The position numbers were made by a program, and so were the translations under genes. A stretch of 64,000 bases of DNA. It comes from Chrysaora quinquecirrha (lineage: Eukaryota > Cnidaria > Scyphozoa > Semaeostomeae > Pelagiidae). Every line of letters begins with the position of its first letter. The stretch's first letter is position 1. The DNA is taken from contig JACTAT010000021.1 of the NCBI GenBank assembly GCA_014526335.1, positions 3,471,937 through 3,535,936 on the forward strand, given 5' to 3'. Below, piece after piece: positions 12,901 through 21,959 of the stretch. Under the pieces are notes generated by a model. That model was not told the DNA's origin, ran no database searches, and saw nothing but the letters and a program-made list of their open reading frames with translations.

Positions 12901-14191
12901 CAGACTCTCAAAGTCCAACTTGCTCATCTTATCCGTAAATGCAGGGGGGGGGGCAATAACACGTTCACCCTTAGCTGAGATTCCAGTCGTTTTCATATAA
13001 ATCCCTTGGAAATCCTTTTGTGTCAACGGAAATCTTGCACGCCATTTCAAGGGAAAAATTGCCCCCATAAGTGAACAGCATACAGCACAAGGAGATAGGA
13101 TTTCCTTACTGAAAGGGGGGGGGCTCTCCAAGCCAAAGATCGCTAGGGCAGTTCTGTTGAGTGAAAAAGTTTTCCTTCTCGAACCAAATAACCGTCATGA
13201 TATCCCTTTGCTTACAATGCTAGCAACGAGGCAGCGTACTTCAGCATCGTTTTGCGCATGTATTTTGCGCATGAAACCATCTCATTAGTTGAACAGAAAA
13301 ACATTTCTTCAGTTTCGTTCACTATGATTATGCTTTGCTCTGATCTTCTGATGTGCTATTCCGAGGGGCAAATCACTCCCTAAAAAGTGTACGTGATTTT
13401 TAATCAGGGGTTATTTTTGTGTGATTAATGTGATTAATTTGTGATTAATGTGATTTTTCGTGATTAATATGATTTTTTTATGATTAATCTTGAAAGTGTA
13501 TGTGATTTTATTTTGATTATTTTATGATTAATTTGGTTATTTTTTTATTTATTTAATTATTTTGTGATTATTTGATTAATTTGTGATTATTTTGATTATT
13601 CGTGATTAATTTGATTTTTGGTGATTAATTTGTTTGTTTTATGATAAATTTGATTATTTTTGTGATTAATTTGATTGTTTTTGCGATTAACCTGGAAAGT
13701 GTGCGTGATTTTGATTTGATTATTTTGTGATTAATTTGATTAATTTGTGATTAATTTGATTATTTTGTGATTAATTTGATTATTTTGTGATTAATTTGAT
13801 TATTTGTGATTAATTTGATTATTTTGTGATTAATTTGATTAATTTGTGATTAATCTTGAAAGTGTACGTGATTTTAATCAGTGATTTGCCCCTCGTGCTA
13901 TTCTTTGGTCTTACACAAGTTTTGTCCAGTTAATCTGTTTGCTCTTTGACTTTGTTGGCATCCTCATTTTTTGACACATGTTCTATGAATGATTTCATGA
14001 TTTTTTAGCGAATCCAGTTATTCAATGCCTATGCAAATGCTGCAATGTGTAATGCTGATATACTGGTTCTTGATGCCGAGCCACTTACATCATCATACCC
14101 AAATGGGACAAAAGATGGCATACATTATGCAAATCATGTTCTGCAACCCATAGAGCACATGTTTCAGCATGCACTCGTCCAGGCCAGCTAA
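4169..14191 (+). CDS. NXPE family protein (neurexophilin and PC-esterase domains), 8 exons
   Basis: Exons chosen by splice phase: 4169-4410, 5242-5546, 6624-6761, 7101-7223, 8332-8473, 9407-9535, 12350-12505 and 14009-14191, with the TAA at 14189-14191. Product about 472 residues. Residues 5-28 form a signal anchor (type II, Golgi-like). Exon 2 holds the filamin-like neurexophilin domain (GGDAIRVTLRG, then DGRYDVVV). Exon 3 has KGMKRIIPRNLL and ISESFTITVP, typical of NXPE proteins. The C-terminal PC-esterase domain shows the GDS nucleophile motif (about residues 278-280, IYGDSISYYF), CLVTYNWLYP, then MDENSVLLFNAGAH, SFRRFITSQ and the terminal DGIHY acid/His pair (about 448-451). Family members are Golgi enzymes or secreted proteins; mammalian NXPE1 has been linked to sialic acid O-acetylation, so acyl transfer to glycans is inference here. 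Exon 5 joins exon 4 in frame only if one base is added at its GGGG run (8335-8338). Exons 4-5 are the least certain. Confidence 0.85.
4570..5200. repeat. imperfect minisatellite of ACGCTAA units in NXPE intron 1
   Basis: Intron 1 (4411-5241) is filled by degenerate repeats of blocks such as TAACGCTAACGCTAGAAG and CTAACGCTTACGCTAAC, spaced irregularly by a few bases to ~20 bases. They stop about 40 bp before the exon 2 acceptor. No ORF or transposon end is visible. Confidence 0.6.
5675..5955 (-). mobile_element. LINE 3'-end fragment with C-terminal zinc finger
   Basis: The minus strand encodes ~90 residues ending in a basic RRRRK stretch and then a CxxC...H...C finger (PCSRCGRICLSEIG, then SHERAC) followed by a stop. 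This is the characteristic C-terminus of reverse transcriptase proteins of one group of animal non-LTR retrotransposons, in which the finger comes after a stretch with a WRQ..H.AV motif; both are seen here. The rest of the reverse transcriptase is absent, so it is a 5'-truncated copy sitting in NXPE intron 2 in antisense orientation. Confidence 0.65.
5989..6466. mobile_element. MITE with CCTGGCCGAACGATCAAAC ends
   Basis: The left end CCCTGGCCGAACGATCAAAC is inverted at the right end as GATCGTTTGACCAGGGCC. The interior consists of several sub-repeats of AAACATTGCTTG and its complement, giving a multi-hairpin element of ~478 bp in NXPE intron 2. A relative with the same ends lies at 45405-45690. 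Confidence 0.65.
6787..6962. repeat. (ATC)n microsatellite in NXPE intron 3
   Basis: About 175 bp of nearly pure CAT/ATC triplets, broken once by AACAGCAGCAGCAGC. It occupies most of the 339-bp intron 3 (6762-7100). Homopolymeric Asp, Met and Ile ORFs here are translation artefacts. Confidence 0.9.
7240..8320. repeat. ~1.1-kb (ATTACT)n array forming NXPE intron 4
   Basis: Hexamer ATTACT, with variants ATTGCT, ATTTCT, ATCACT and ATAACT, runs almost without interruption. The array starts about 16 bp after the exon 4 donor (7224) and ends about 12 bp before the exon 5 acceptor (8331), so it makes up practically the whole intron. The strand transcribed is the pyrimidine-rich, A-containing one. 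Confidence 0.9.
8541..9211. mobile_element. degenerate MITE of the GGGGTACTT / CCGCC family with nested insert
   Basis: The left end CCGGATGGGGTACTTTATTG and ACGCACCGCC match the intact element at 24638-24934, as do inner blocks such as CATGTGTAGAGATTCTTCAT (inverted here). The right end ATTGAACAACTGAAGTCCCC matches that element's right end. At about 8979-9183 an apparent second element with ends CAATCATGGACAAAA and TTTTGTCCAGGATTG lies inside it. Boundaries are approximate. Confidence 0.5.
9588..10690. mobile_element. inverted-repeat element (AATTGCGATAAA ends) carrying a minisatellite
   Basis: The left end AATTGCGATAAATTGCGG with CATTTTCGGGCATAATTAAAAG is inverted at the right end as AATGTTTCCGCTGTTTATCG and CAATTCTGAAGTTTTGCAC. 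The interior contains GCCGGTTCTATGAAGAC next to the left end and a ~400-bp CTCC-rich minisatellite. A related element lies at 16680-17225 and single ends at 895-1225 and 38735-38800. Confidence 0.6.
9850..10262. repeat. 20-bp CT-rich minisatellite
   Basis: The unit is two 10-bp halves, TTCCTCTTCA and TTCCTCCTCG, with variants TTCCTTCTCA and TTCCTCCCTG; about 20 units. Strongly polypyrimidine on the plus strand, i.e. a potential triplex or H-DNA tract. It sits inside the inverted-repeat element at 9588-10690 in NXPE intron 6. Confidence 0.85.
10878..11053 (+). mobile_element. SINE family A copy
   Basis: Plus-strand copy with A-box-like CTGGCTCGTGGTGTGAGAAG, B-box-like AGGGTTCGAGCCC, middle CACGGTAGCGTCACAGCCAG and the tail of CACCTT hexamers at 11034-11053. 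This is the clearest copy for seeing the tRNA-like head and the hexamer tail. Confidence 0.75.
11405..11572 (-). mobile_element. SINE family A copy
   Basis: Reverse orientation: GAAATGGTGTTTTAGTGTCAG first, then TGACGCTACCGTGGCTGGG and the inverted tRNA-like head ending GCTGGATTACACCACAAC. It lies ~350 bp from the oppositely oriented copy at 10878-11053. Confidence 0.7.
11868..12215 (+). mobile_element. degenerate SINE family B copy
   Basis: GTGCAGTGGTTACCGTGCAG (A-box-like) and GCGGATTCGTGCCACGGTC (B-box-like) match the better copy at 58400-58695 through CAACACAAATGTGCCTCTC. The 3' part differs and includes TAGGGCGCTATAAAAATGCA, a block common in invertebrate SINE tails. Lies in NXPE intron 6. 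Confidence 0.55.
13362..13895. mobile_element. hAT-like MITE with 8-bp target duplication, filled with GTGATTAATTTG repeats
   Basis: Terminal inverted repeats CGAGGGGCAAATCACT (13362) and AGTGATTTGCCCCTCG (ending 13895) are perfect over 16 bp. They are flanked by the identical octamer TGCTATTC at 13354-13361 and 13896-13903, a target site duplication of the length made by hAT transposases. Sub-terminal AGTGTACGTGATTTT appears at both ends. The 450-bp interior is an array of ~20-bp units GTGATTAATTTGATTATTTT. No ORF. It inserted in NXPE intron 7. Confidence 0.85.
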
Positions 14192-15425
14192 CGAATTTAA
14201 GATGCGAATTGGCACAGTCAGGCATACGTAATTACAGTCATGTCCTTAGACCAGTAGAGCATTATTTCAGCATGCACTGGTACATGGCAGCTAACGAATT
14301 TGAGATGCAAATTGGCACCAGGATTGCATGATTAGGAATGCTGTTTTCAGATTCAAAGCATCTCATTACCTGTCGGTCGATGTCACTGCTTGGAGGTATC
14401 TAAAAGCACTATGAAAGGCATACACCATTACAGTCTTGTAAATAGACCAGTAGAGCATAAATTTCAGCATGCACTCATCTATGGCGGCTAAGGGATTTAG
14501 CTAAGATGCAAATTGGTACCAGGATCGCATGATTAGGAATGCTGTTTAAATTCAAAGCATGTAAATATCTGTCGGTCGATATCACTGCTTCGAGGTATCT
14601 AAGAGCAGCATGTCAGGCATACGCTATTAGGGTCATGTCCTAAGATCAATGGAGTATATATTTCAGCATGCACTTATCTATGGTAGCTAACGAATTTAAG
14701 ATGCAAAGGGCACCAGGATAGCATTATTAGGAATGCTGTTTACAGATTCAAAGTCGGTCGATATCACTGCTTCGAGGTATCTTAAAGCAGAATGTCAGGC
14801 ATATACTATTACAGTCATGTCCTTAGACCAGTAGACTATATATTTCGGCATGAACTCGTCCATGGCAGTTAACGAATTAAGATGCAAATTGGCACCAAAT
14901 TTGCATGATTAAGAATGCTGTTTATAGGTTCATAGCATCTAATTACCTGTCGGTAATCACTGCTTCGAGGTATCTAAAAGGAACTATCAGGCAAACACTA
15001 TTACAGTCACATCCTTAGACCAGTAAAGCATACATTTCAGCATGTACCCATTCATGGAAAGTAAGGAATTTAAGATGCAAATCGGCACCAGGAATGCATT
15101 ATTAGGCATGCTGTTTACAGATTCGAAGCATCTCAATACCTGTCGGTCGATATCGCTGGTTTGAGGTATCGAAAAGCACCATGTCAGGCATACACTATTA
15201 CAGTCATGTCCTTAGACCAGTAGAGCATATATTTCAGCATGCATTCGCCCATGCAAATGGGCATTTGGATTGCAGAATTAAGAATGCTTTTTACAGATTC
15301 AAAGCATCAAAATACCTGTCAGTCGATATCACTGCTTGAAGGTGACTAAAAGCTCTATGAAAGACATACACTATTACAGTAATGTCAATAGACCAGTAAA
15401 GGCATATATTTCGGCACAAAAGCTG
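14140..15425. repeat. ~190-bp tandem repeats spanning the NXPE stop codon and 3' UTR
   Basis: Seven to eight units with the blocks CAGTAGAGCATATATTTCAG, CATGCACTCGTCCATGGCAG, TAACGAATTTAAGATGCAAA, GTCGGTCGATATCACTGCTT and CAGGCATACACTATTACAG. The anchor CCAGTAGAGCAT recurs near 14250, 14447, 14648 (variant), 14827, 15020, 15216 and 15390, so the spacing is 178-200 bp. The first, shorter unit is coding: CCCATAGAGCACATGTTTCAG and the GCCAGCTAACG that contains the stop. The array therefore grew out of the end of exon 8. Confidence 0.85.
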
Positions 15426-15729
15426 ACAGGTTGAAAACAGTTTTTATTAAGTCCCATGCAAGTCAGGAAAGCCACAGCAAAGAAGCTTATCCACAGAACG
15501 TACAAGGAAAAACTCTAGAACAGTGAAATACAGTAAACTGATTTTAGTTGTTTGAGATACGGTATCAATGATAAAAAGTCCAGAGGTGTTTGCTACAAAG
15601 GAGCATTATAAATTTCTGCTAAAGGAAAGATTTTCATAGCATAGCAAATTATTGACTGCGTTAATAGTTCATAACAATGTCCTTTAAAATTCGCCGACAC
15701 TAGCCTCTGGGGTGAAAACCTTCGTTGTA

Positions 15730-16179
15730 TTAGTTGCTTCTGGTAGAGTTTAGTAGATTCTTTTGATAAGCGTAGCATGTGCTTAGGGAATTTTCAGCCG
15801 TAACAAGCAGCCATATCAATACCCAACCAATGTTGAAGACCGTCAGAGTTGCTGCAATACAAAGAAATTGGCCTTTGCTAGTCTTATGAGGGCAACAGAA
15901 GCACAGAACCATGCCCATCCAGCCGCCCAGCGGTCCACCCAGAAAGAACAGTAGGTACAGTGCTGCTTCAGCGACTCTCCATCCATCAGCCACGGCTTCG
16001 GCTTTGTCACACCAGAAAGTAAACAGCGTCAGAAAGTTTACCGCACTAAGGTAGCCTATTATCGCCATTTTGATGTCTGCTCCAGGTGCAAAACAACCAA
16101 GGAGAAACGTGAGTGAGAAACCAAGCAAAATAGGCAGAAATATGCCACAAACTTGACACCAGACTCCAGGCCTACACAT
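15730..16179 (-). CDS. DUF1294 family small integral membrane protein
   Basis: Single-exon ORF of 149 residues. Hydrophobic segments at about 10-32, 38-56, 72-93 and 105-126. The conserved signature of DUF1294 (PF06961) is clear: YLSAVNFLTLF, the DK pair (58-59), WRVAEAAL (67-74), FLGGPLGGWMGM (79-90) and HKTSKGQF (98-105). The family is mostly bacterial, with four short helices and no established biochemical role, so no function is assigned beyond membrane location. The start was chosen at the first ATG, which puts a Cys-rich hydrophilic stretch before the first helix. No introns and no frame damage, in contrast with neighbouring genes. It could be an old bacterial acquisition. Confidence 0.85.
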   Translation of the reverse strand: MCRPGVWCQVCGIFLPILLGFSLTFLLGCFAPGADIKMAIIGYLSAVNFLTLFTFWCDKAEAVADGWRVAEAALYLLFFLGGPLGGWMGMVLCFCCPHKTSKGQFLCIAATLTVFNIGWVLIWLLVTAENSLSTCYAYQKNLLNSTRSN

Positions 16180-16679
16180 CTTGCTTCAAACTTTTCACTT
16201 TGCTCGAAAACACCTTTCAAAATACAGAATTAAACGTGCTATACAGCCGTACCACTAACTGTATTCAGAGAAACAAAATGGCAGCAACAAAAAATTCAAA
16301 GAAATTTAACCGAAGCAAAATTCTGAGAAAACAAAGTTCTAGTGTTTTCATTGGTTGCTGAGTGAAACCACAACAATGGTAATCCAGAGACCACAACACC
16401 AGGACCTTAGGACCCAAGAAACTAAAGAAAGGAACTTGAAACAAAAAACCTCAACATTATCATCATGTTTTTTAGACTTTTCATTTTAATCTCCGATGAA
16501 TTTCTACAAGATAACTTATCTTTTTACAAAATTTTCAAAAATTATATCAATTTTATAAAATATATATTATTTGATATGTTTTGTAGCAAAATAAAATATA
16601 CCTAAAAAATCGTTCTCCAGATCACGTATAAAAATTATTATCTTTAAAAATATCTTTAATCAGTTCATTCCTATGCATT

Positions 16680-17225
16680 TTAGGATTGCGAGAAACAGCG
16701 GACATACTTAAAAGGCCGGTTCTGTGTGGACAGAAAGAGTTTTCTCACTTGAAATCTTCAATTAATTTCCCGATGTTTCCCGCGAGCCCATTAGTCAGCA
16801 ATCGCCACACAATCCTTGTTCGGTTTCTGATTGGTGCATTTCGATTAACATCTGGGTATAAATTACGTCTAAAGCTGTGGCAGAACTAGGAGACATGTCG
16901 CCCGCGACATTTTACTCAGTGTGTCACCCAGAGTAGCTAAACATGCGAGCGACAAGCGAGCAACATGTCCTATGAGACGTGGAGACAGCAATCATGTTTC
17001 TGTTGTCTCCCAGAAAAACGTTTGCGTGTATCTCGCTATAAATTTGTTGCGCCCTACAAGGTTTCAGGTTGCTAAACTGGAAGACATCGGGGGGACATGT
17101 CACGCACCACAATGTCGCGCGTAACATTTCCCCAAGCTTAGCCAGGCCTTTAGTCCAAAGTTTCGGTCTGTTTTGAATTATATAGTCTAAGGAGTGTCAG
17201 GTGAAAAATTTTCAAGTATGTCCTA
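16680..17225. mobile_element. inverted-repeat element interrupted by a nested MITE
   Basis: The outer element is related to 9588-10690: left block TTGCGAGAAACAGCGGACAT and CCGGTTCTGTGTGGACAGAA, then TCTGATTGGTGCATTTCG and ATCTGGGTATAAATT; right block TTCGGTCTGTTTTGAATTAT and GAGTGTCAGGTGAAAAATTT. Between them, splitting the sequence normally read as AAATT...TTAGT, sits the MITE at 16870-17154. Confidence 0.6.
16870..17154. mobile_element. MITE family M1 (GGCCTGGCTAAACTAGG ends), nested copy
   Basis: Left end TAAAGCTGTGGCAGAACTAG then GAGACATGTCGCCCGCGACA; right end TGTCGCGCGTAACATTTCCC and AGCTTAGCCAGGCCTTTA. The interior has an inverted pair around CTCCCAGAAAAACGTTTGCG. Family copies: 34727-35008, 35005-35242, 46153-46390 and 49469-49749. 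About 280 bp, no ORF. The duplicated target is TA or TTA-like; exact length cannot be fixed. Confidence 0.75.
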
Positions 17226-18430
17226 CGTGTTTTTACACTATGCACCACTCTCAAAATCGATTAACTTTGCTAAATCTGTCAAAGCGTCTTAATCATGGAG
17301 ACGGAAAAGATGGCGATCCGATCGCTATTGAAAATTGAAATATCAGACACATTGGTTATGCTTGGTATTCTATTCGTCGCTCCTCCACACCCCACGACCC
17401 TGCTCAAGCTGCTCCAGAAGACACAGAAATTAGTTTGTCGTTGTTGCTTAAGTTTATTGTTGCTGTTTCCGAAGAGTGGAGCGAAAATGCAGCAAGTCTA
17501 TCAGACCATTTTCACGTGAGAGAAACTGGATCACTTCTAGTCCGATCCTAGATTTATTGCTTGAGTCGTTAGTTTCCGCTCCTCCACCACACCAACACCC
17601 CGCTACAACTACAGAAAGTTCCAGTTTGAGCGATCTCATTTTAGTGTTGGCCTCGGTCTCATGAGCGATAACAGGGGACTCAGGTAATAAGTCTGGTCCG
17701 ATCCAGAGCCAATTCTAGATCTTTTCCAATGCATTTTCACGAGGACATTATCACAGCAGCACCTGGTCGGGGACTAAAAAAGAAAATTCGATTTCTCGTC
17801 TAAAAATGGTGTGTTCTTGCAGGCTTCATTCACTTTTAGCCACGGCTCGTATCCGTTCCAGTTTGGATCCGATCAAAAGCATTTACTCTTAAGTGCCTTA
17901 TTGCCATTCCCGCCACTGATTAATTAGATTCACACCCCCGCTTATTAGATTCACATCAATTTCACTTATACATCGATTTCACTTATTTTATTTATTGGTT
18001 AACGCTATGGATTGTCTTAACCTATAAGTACTACAGGGCCAGTCGCAGTGAATTTCTGTAGTTTTCTGACAAACTTTATTGAACAAATTCCGACCCCCCC
18101 GTTCATTTCGACCCCCCGTCAATTAGATATTGGCTGGAGCTCCAAACCCCGCCTATTCCTACCCCCCAGCAATTAAGCATTTAAGAGTAGCTACACGGGA
18201 TCTAAACAAAACCAGAGACGAGCTGGCTCTACTTCCGAACAGACGTGCCTTTAAAGACAGCCTCGTTCGACCATCTCTTTTCCGTGGCGAAAAAACTCAG
18301 TCTATTTATTAATTTTATACACAATAGTGTGCTTAAAAAGCTTTTAAAATAAGGCTGAAATTGTAACTGCCTCGTACTAAATTTTTAACATGGTCAACTC
18401 AAACCAAAAATATTTCTCTTCATAGAAGTC
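17226..18430. other. intergenic stretch with weak repeats only
   Basis: At about 17370-17640 are blocks (TCGTCGCTCCTCCACACCCC, GTTTCCGAAGAGTGGAGCG) also found, inverted, at 47170-47310, so it is probably another degenerate inverted-repeat element. The rest, to the 3' end of the acyltransferase gene at 18435, shows no exon. Short ORFs of 60-75 codons here have no coding character. Confidence 0.4.
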
Positions 18431-18434
18431 CAAA

Positions 18435-19471
18435 TTAGCATATCACATGTAGCCAGCTGTAGTGGCAGCCATTATACACGCTGAACCCAAGGCTTGTAAA
18501 CAGTGACGCCGGTATAAAAGCCGTCTCAATATCCTCGATAAAAACGTACGGAATCAGGGACCTTTGGAGCATGACTTCGGAAATATTCTTCACAACTGCT
18601 TTGCCAAGGCCTTTTCCACGATGCTCAGGCAATGTCTGCAAGGCAGCAATGGCTCCATCCCAAGAAACAAACGCCCACGATACCGGGGTGGTAGATTGCT
18701 CAGGAAATGCACCAATCACCAATCCATTACTCCAGCTAGCCGAGAAGCGAATCAAGCTCCCGTCATCAGCAAATTTCCAATGTCTCACTGCGTAAAGTGT
18801 TTCGTTTAAAGACATAGCTCCGATTGTATAGCCGTTTACTTGACAGGGTGTAGACTTGAATTTGTCAGACGATGCGTCTTCGAGAACAGCAAAAAAAGCA
18901 AATGCAGCACGTTTGAACTCTACTCCTTTCCCAAGAATATCCTCGACGATATCGTTTCTTTTATCCCCTCTAAGGCAAAGCAGATCAAACCTTCTCTTGG
19001 GGGTATCAAGAGATGATATCCCATCTATAAGCTGAGATTGATTCGATATGCAATCTGAGATCTTCTTCTTGACATAATAGCAACAACTCTCCCATGACCG
19101 AACATTGGCATCTTTTGTGCGCAGGTTATCACTGCCTGCATTAAGATCAAACACGGCTAAGGACGTTTGCCTTAGGACATCCTCACTCAATCCAATTCCT
19201 TCCATTTCCTTGATAAGGATGAAGTCGATCTCTAGGAGATACAGCGTTTCCTTGTCATCTGCAGCCCGGCTCTCATTCTTCGATCCCTGGCTATCGACCC
19301 TAAAAACTCTCCCCGCCAAATTTTGTCCTTAAAGTACAAGAACCCGTAATATGGCAAGAGTTCGAATGCCTTGTCTTTTAGTATACGCTGTAATACGCGC
19401 TCCTTCAGCTCAGATATATCGCCATTGTCGAGTTCACAACAAACGTCTAATGCCTTGCTTCGGTCAGTCAT
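18435..19471 (-). CDS. GLYAT-like GNAT acyltransferase, copy 1 (single-base frame break)
   Basis: About 345 residues once the frame is continuous. The N-terminal part has the unassigned block ELLPYYGFLYFKDKIW shared with the paralogue at 27169-28868. The C-terminal half is a GNAT fold: WKFADDGSLIRF, PVSWAFVSWDGAIAALQTLP and the acyl-CoA loop EHRGKGLGKAVV, ending with FTSLGF. This resembles glycine N-acyltransferase-like proteins; substrate unknown. The reading frame changes at the CCCC run 19311-19314: the upstream frame ends at 19232 while the downstream frame opens at once, and alignment with the paralogue (IWRG then FRVDSQ against IWQG then LRIESS) calls for one extra base. Start at ATG 19471-19469 matches the paralogue. 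Intronless. Confidence 0.8.
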
Positions 19472-19700
19472 TTTTCAAATCCAGCTTCCTTCTTTTCTTT
19501 AGTGCGTCTTCAATGACCAGAGCTGAGTTAATTCGTGTCTCGCAAAGATCCAGGCCTTGAGGAAAATGTTTAAATTCGATCAGTTCTGCCCACAACGGCA
19601 AGGACATCGGGCTTTCGAAACAAGGGTGGTTGGTGGGATACTCACTGGGAACATTAAAGCTAGGCTTTTTCGATCTACGATACAACAAAACTAACGCCAA
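19464..19700 (-). CDS. 78-codon ORF overlapping the acyltransferase start (uORF or extra exon)
   Basis: Its stop overlaps the acyltransferase ATG in the string ATGACTGA. The peptide (with LWAELIEFKHFPQG) has ordinary protein composition, unlike most chance ORFs here. If one A were added to the five-A run at the junction it would fuse in frame to the acyltransferase, but the paralogue starts where the acyltransferase does, so a separate upstream ORF is equally possible. Function unknown. Confidence 0.3.
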   Translation of the reverse strand: MALVLLYRRSKKPSFNVPSEYPTNHPCFESPMSLPLWAELIEFKHFPQGLDLCETRINSALVIEDALKKRRKLDLKND

Positions 19701-19921
19701 CTGCTACTTATTTCGACATGTGGACAGCTAGTCAGAACTTATAGAATGCAGTTGATCGCGGTCGCAAGGGCGCTCATGTCGACTACGATTAACGGGAATC
19801 AGTTATCAACTAATCGCTGAGGTAGAACATGCCAAACCTTCTGGAACTGTGCGCTGACTAGTGAGTGGGCGTCGAAAAGGAACCAGTTGCCAACTAGCTG
19901 TTAGAGCGCTTATGTCGTAAG

Positions 19922-20197
19922 GGCCGGATTACACTAGCATCTTCAGGTAAAAGTTGCTTCACATTAAAACTCCTTACAAGTTGCTCGTTGTTGCTTGCAT
20001 ATGAGGCTTTGGCGAGGTTTTTCATCCGCTTTAATTGACCATCACAGAGTTTTCATGATCGCTGATCAAATTCTTTATCCTTCAAGTAACCATGAGCAAC
20101 TTGTTAGGGGCTTTACACTGTCATATTCTCTTGTTGTCCGCGATCACAGAAAAAGTGTGAAGCAACTTTTACCTGTAGATGCTAGTGTAATCCGGCC
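19922..20197. mobile_element. MITE with ~40-bp GGCCGGATTACACTAGCATC ends
   Basis: The left end GGCCGGATTACACTAGCATC continuing with GGTAAAAGTTGCTTCACA is inverted at the right as TGTGAAGCAACTTTTACC and GATGCTAGTGTAATCCGGCC. About 276 bp. No ORF beyond chance. Flanking octamers are not convincingly duplicated. Confidence 0.8.
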
Positions 20198-20481
20198 TGT
20201 CAGTGGCGATGAATTAGTTCCAAAAATTCGCCGACTAGCAGTCTGCAACAAGTTCTTAATGTGCGCAATTTTGCCATAAGCCTGTCTTAAGACTTGTTAA
20301 TGGAAGGATTCATGGAAGGCCTCTTCAATAAACGGCTTCATCAAGAAGGGAGAAGTTCTTGGAAAGAAAATGATTATACTCTACACAGTCTATAGAGATC
20401 CATATTAAATATTTCACAGAATTATAAAATTTCATTGCTACTGAACCATTACTACTAAAAACTAAAACGTCAAATCCAGGT

Positions 20482-21941
20482 CTAAGTTTGAAATAGCTTG
20501 TTCAATTTCATGCATTCTTCTTTGCATACATTTTTAAAAACCTCAAAATGGTGATTGAGTCCTTCTTGACAATGGATTTTATAAACACTGCCCAGGCCAC
20601 CTGAATATGGATCTTCCACACCATAAAAGACCCTTCTAATTCTTGAATGAACTAGAGCCATAGCACACATGACACACGGTTCATGAGTTGTGTAGAGGTC
20701 ATATCCAGTACAAAGATAACCGTTGTCTGTGTTCTTCTCTAAAATGAGTTTTCTCTTTAAACTTTGTTCAGGATCGTTATGATAGCTGGAATTGCTCTGA
20801 GGATAATCAGAGATATGTTGAGCAGTTTGTGCCTCAGTTCTAAGTTTATCATCAGTTAGAGTTGCTTTTACTTCCTCTGAACCATGTTTCTTGTAGTTTT
20901 CTTCATTAACCACTGCTGCAACTAAGTTCTTCTTGTAGCTACTACATTCATCATCAGATTCTTGCTGAACAGCTTGTTCTTGACACTGAGAAATGCCCTG
21001 ATTCTCAGACGAGGTTGCAAGCTGGGTGTTGAATGCCTCACTGCCTTGTATATCTTCAGGAAACAGCAAGTTATCTACCTTTGAACTATACCCCTGTAAA
21101 TTTTCTTCTTTCCTTGTCAAAGCAGCTTTGCTTTGCTTTCTGTCTTGATTTCCTATCTCAAGATCTAGTTGATAAACTTTTTCTCCACAACATCCATCAC
21201 ATCCACTGAAAAGGTCTATGTTTTCAAACTTATTAACACAGTCATTTTCCTCTACTTTGGAATACAAACCACCATGTTCTGTATTTTCATACGGAAGCCC
21301 TAAGGCACCACCACCTTGATGCACAGCAACCAAGTCAACACACACCATAACAGCATGAAGCAGTGGGTCCCCTTTTTGGGTGCAGTCATAAGCTGAGGCT
21401 AATATTTTTCAGATGATGGGTCCACTATAACAGCCCCAATTGGCATCATCCCTCTACTTGCAGCAGTTTTTGCAGCATCTATAGCTGCCGTCATGTACCT
21501 ATTAACCAGCCTCAGTTCAGCAGAGGAGAAGAAATCATTTCTCATAAGTTTAGTGATGTACTTGTCTTCATGGAATGAAGTTGGCCACATCGCTTTGGTA
21601 GTTTCATATTGTAGCCTTGTTTTTGGAGCAGTTTTTGGAATTTTTACTACTCTGATATTTTTTATATTTTCTTCAAGGGCTTCATTACAAAGGTAACTTG
21701 ATATTTCCTCATGGTTTTCCTTATCATGCGTTGAAATTAGAATATCTAAGACTTTTTCTTCCTCTGAATTTTGTGACCGTATTCTTTTCAAATGACATAA
21801 TTCTGGCAAAGGATAAAGTACTCTAAGCTTGCTCATGATTTCAGCAGATTTTGCAATATTTTTTATTGTTCCTATCACTGCATTACAAGTTTCAATGTTT
21901 TGAGTGTACATGTCGTGGAGGACAGGCAGTGGACAGATCAT
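20482..21941 (-). CDS. ADAT3: ADAT3, inactive subunit of the tRNA wobble A34 deaminase (single-base frame break)
   Basis: About 486 residues as one frame. ADAT3 pairs with ADAT2 to convert A34 to inosine in tRNA anticodons; it positions the tRNA and is itself catalytically silent. Seen here: [10 protein letters not shown] in the N-terminal half, [12 protein letters not shown], then the zinc site [10 protein letters not shown] in which Val replaces the catalytic Glu (His about 196), and [20 protein letters not shown] with Cys at about 423 and 426. A Gln/Ser/Glu-rich spacer of ~190 residues between the two half-sites makes it longer than the human protein (351 residues). The frame breaks at the five-T run 21405-21409: upstream ends ...SSEKY then TAG, whereas adding one base gives ...[12 protein letters not shown] followed by the zinc site. 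Start is the first ATG after an in-frame stop. Intronless. Confidence 0.93.
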
Positions 21942-21959
21942 GTTGCATCATATGACGAA

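Noticed and set aside
16921..17127. Overlapping 67-codon ORFs on both strands
   Set aside because: Inside the palindromic M1 MITE.
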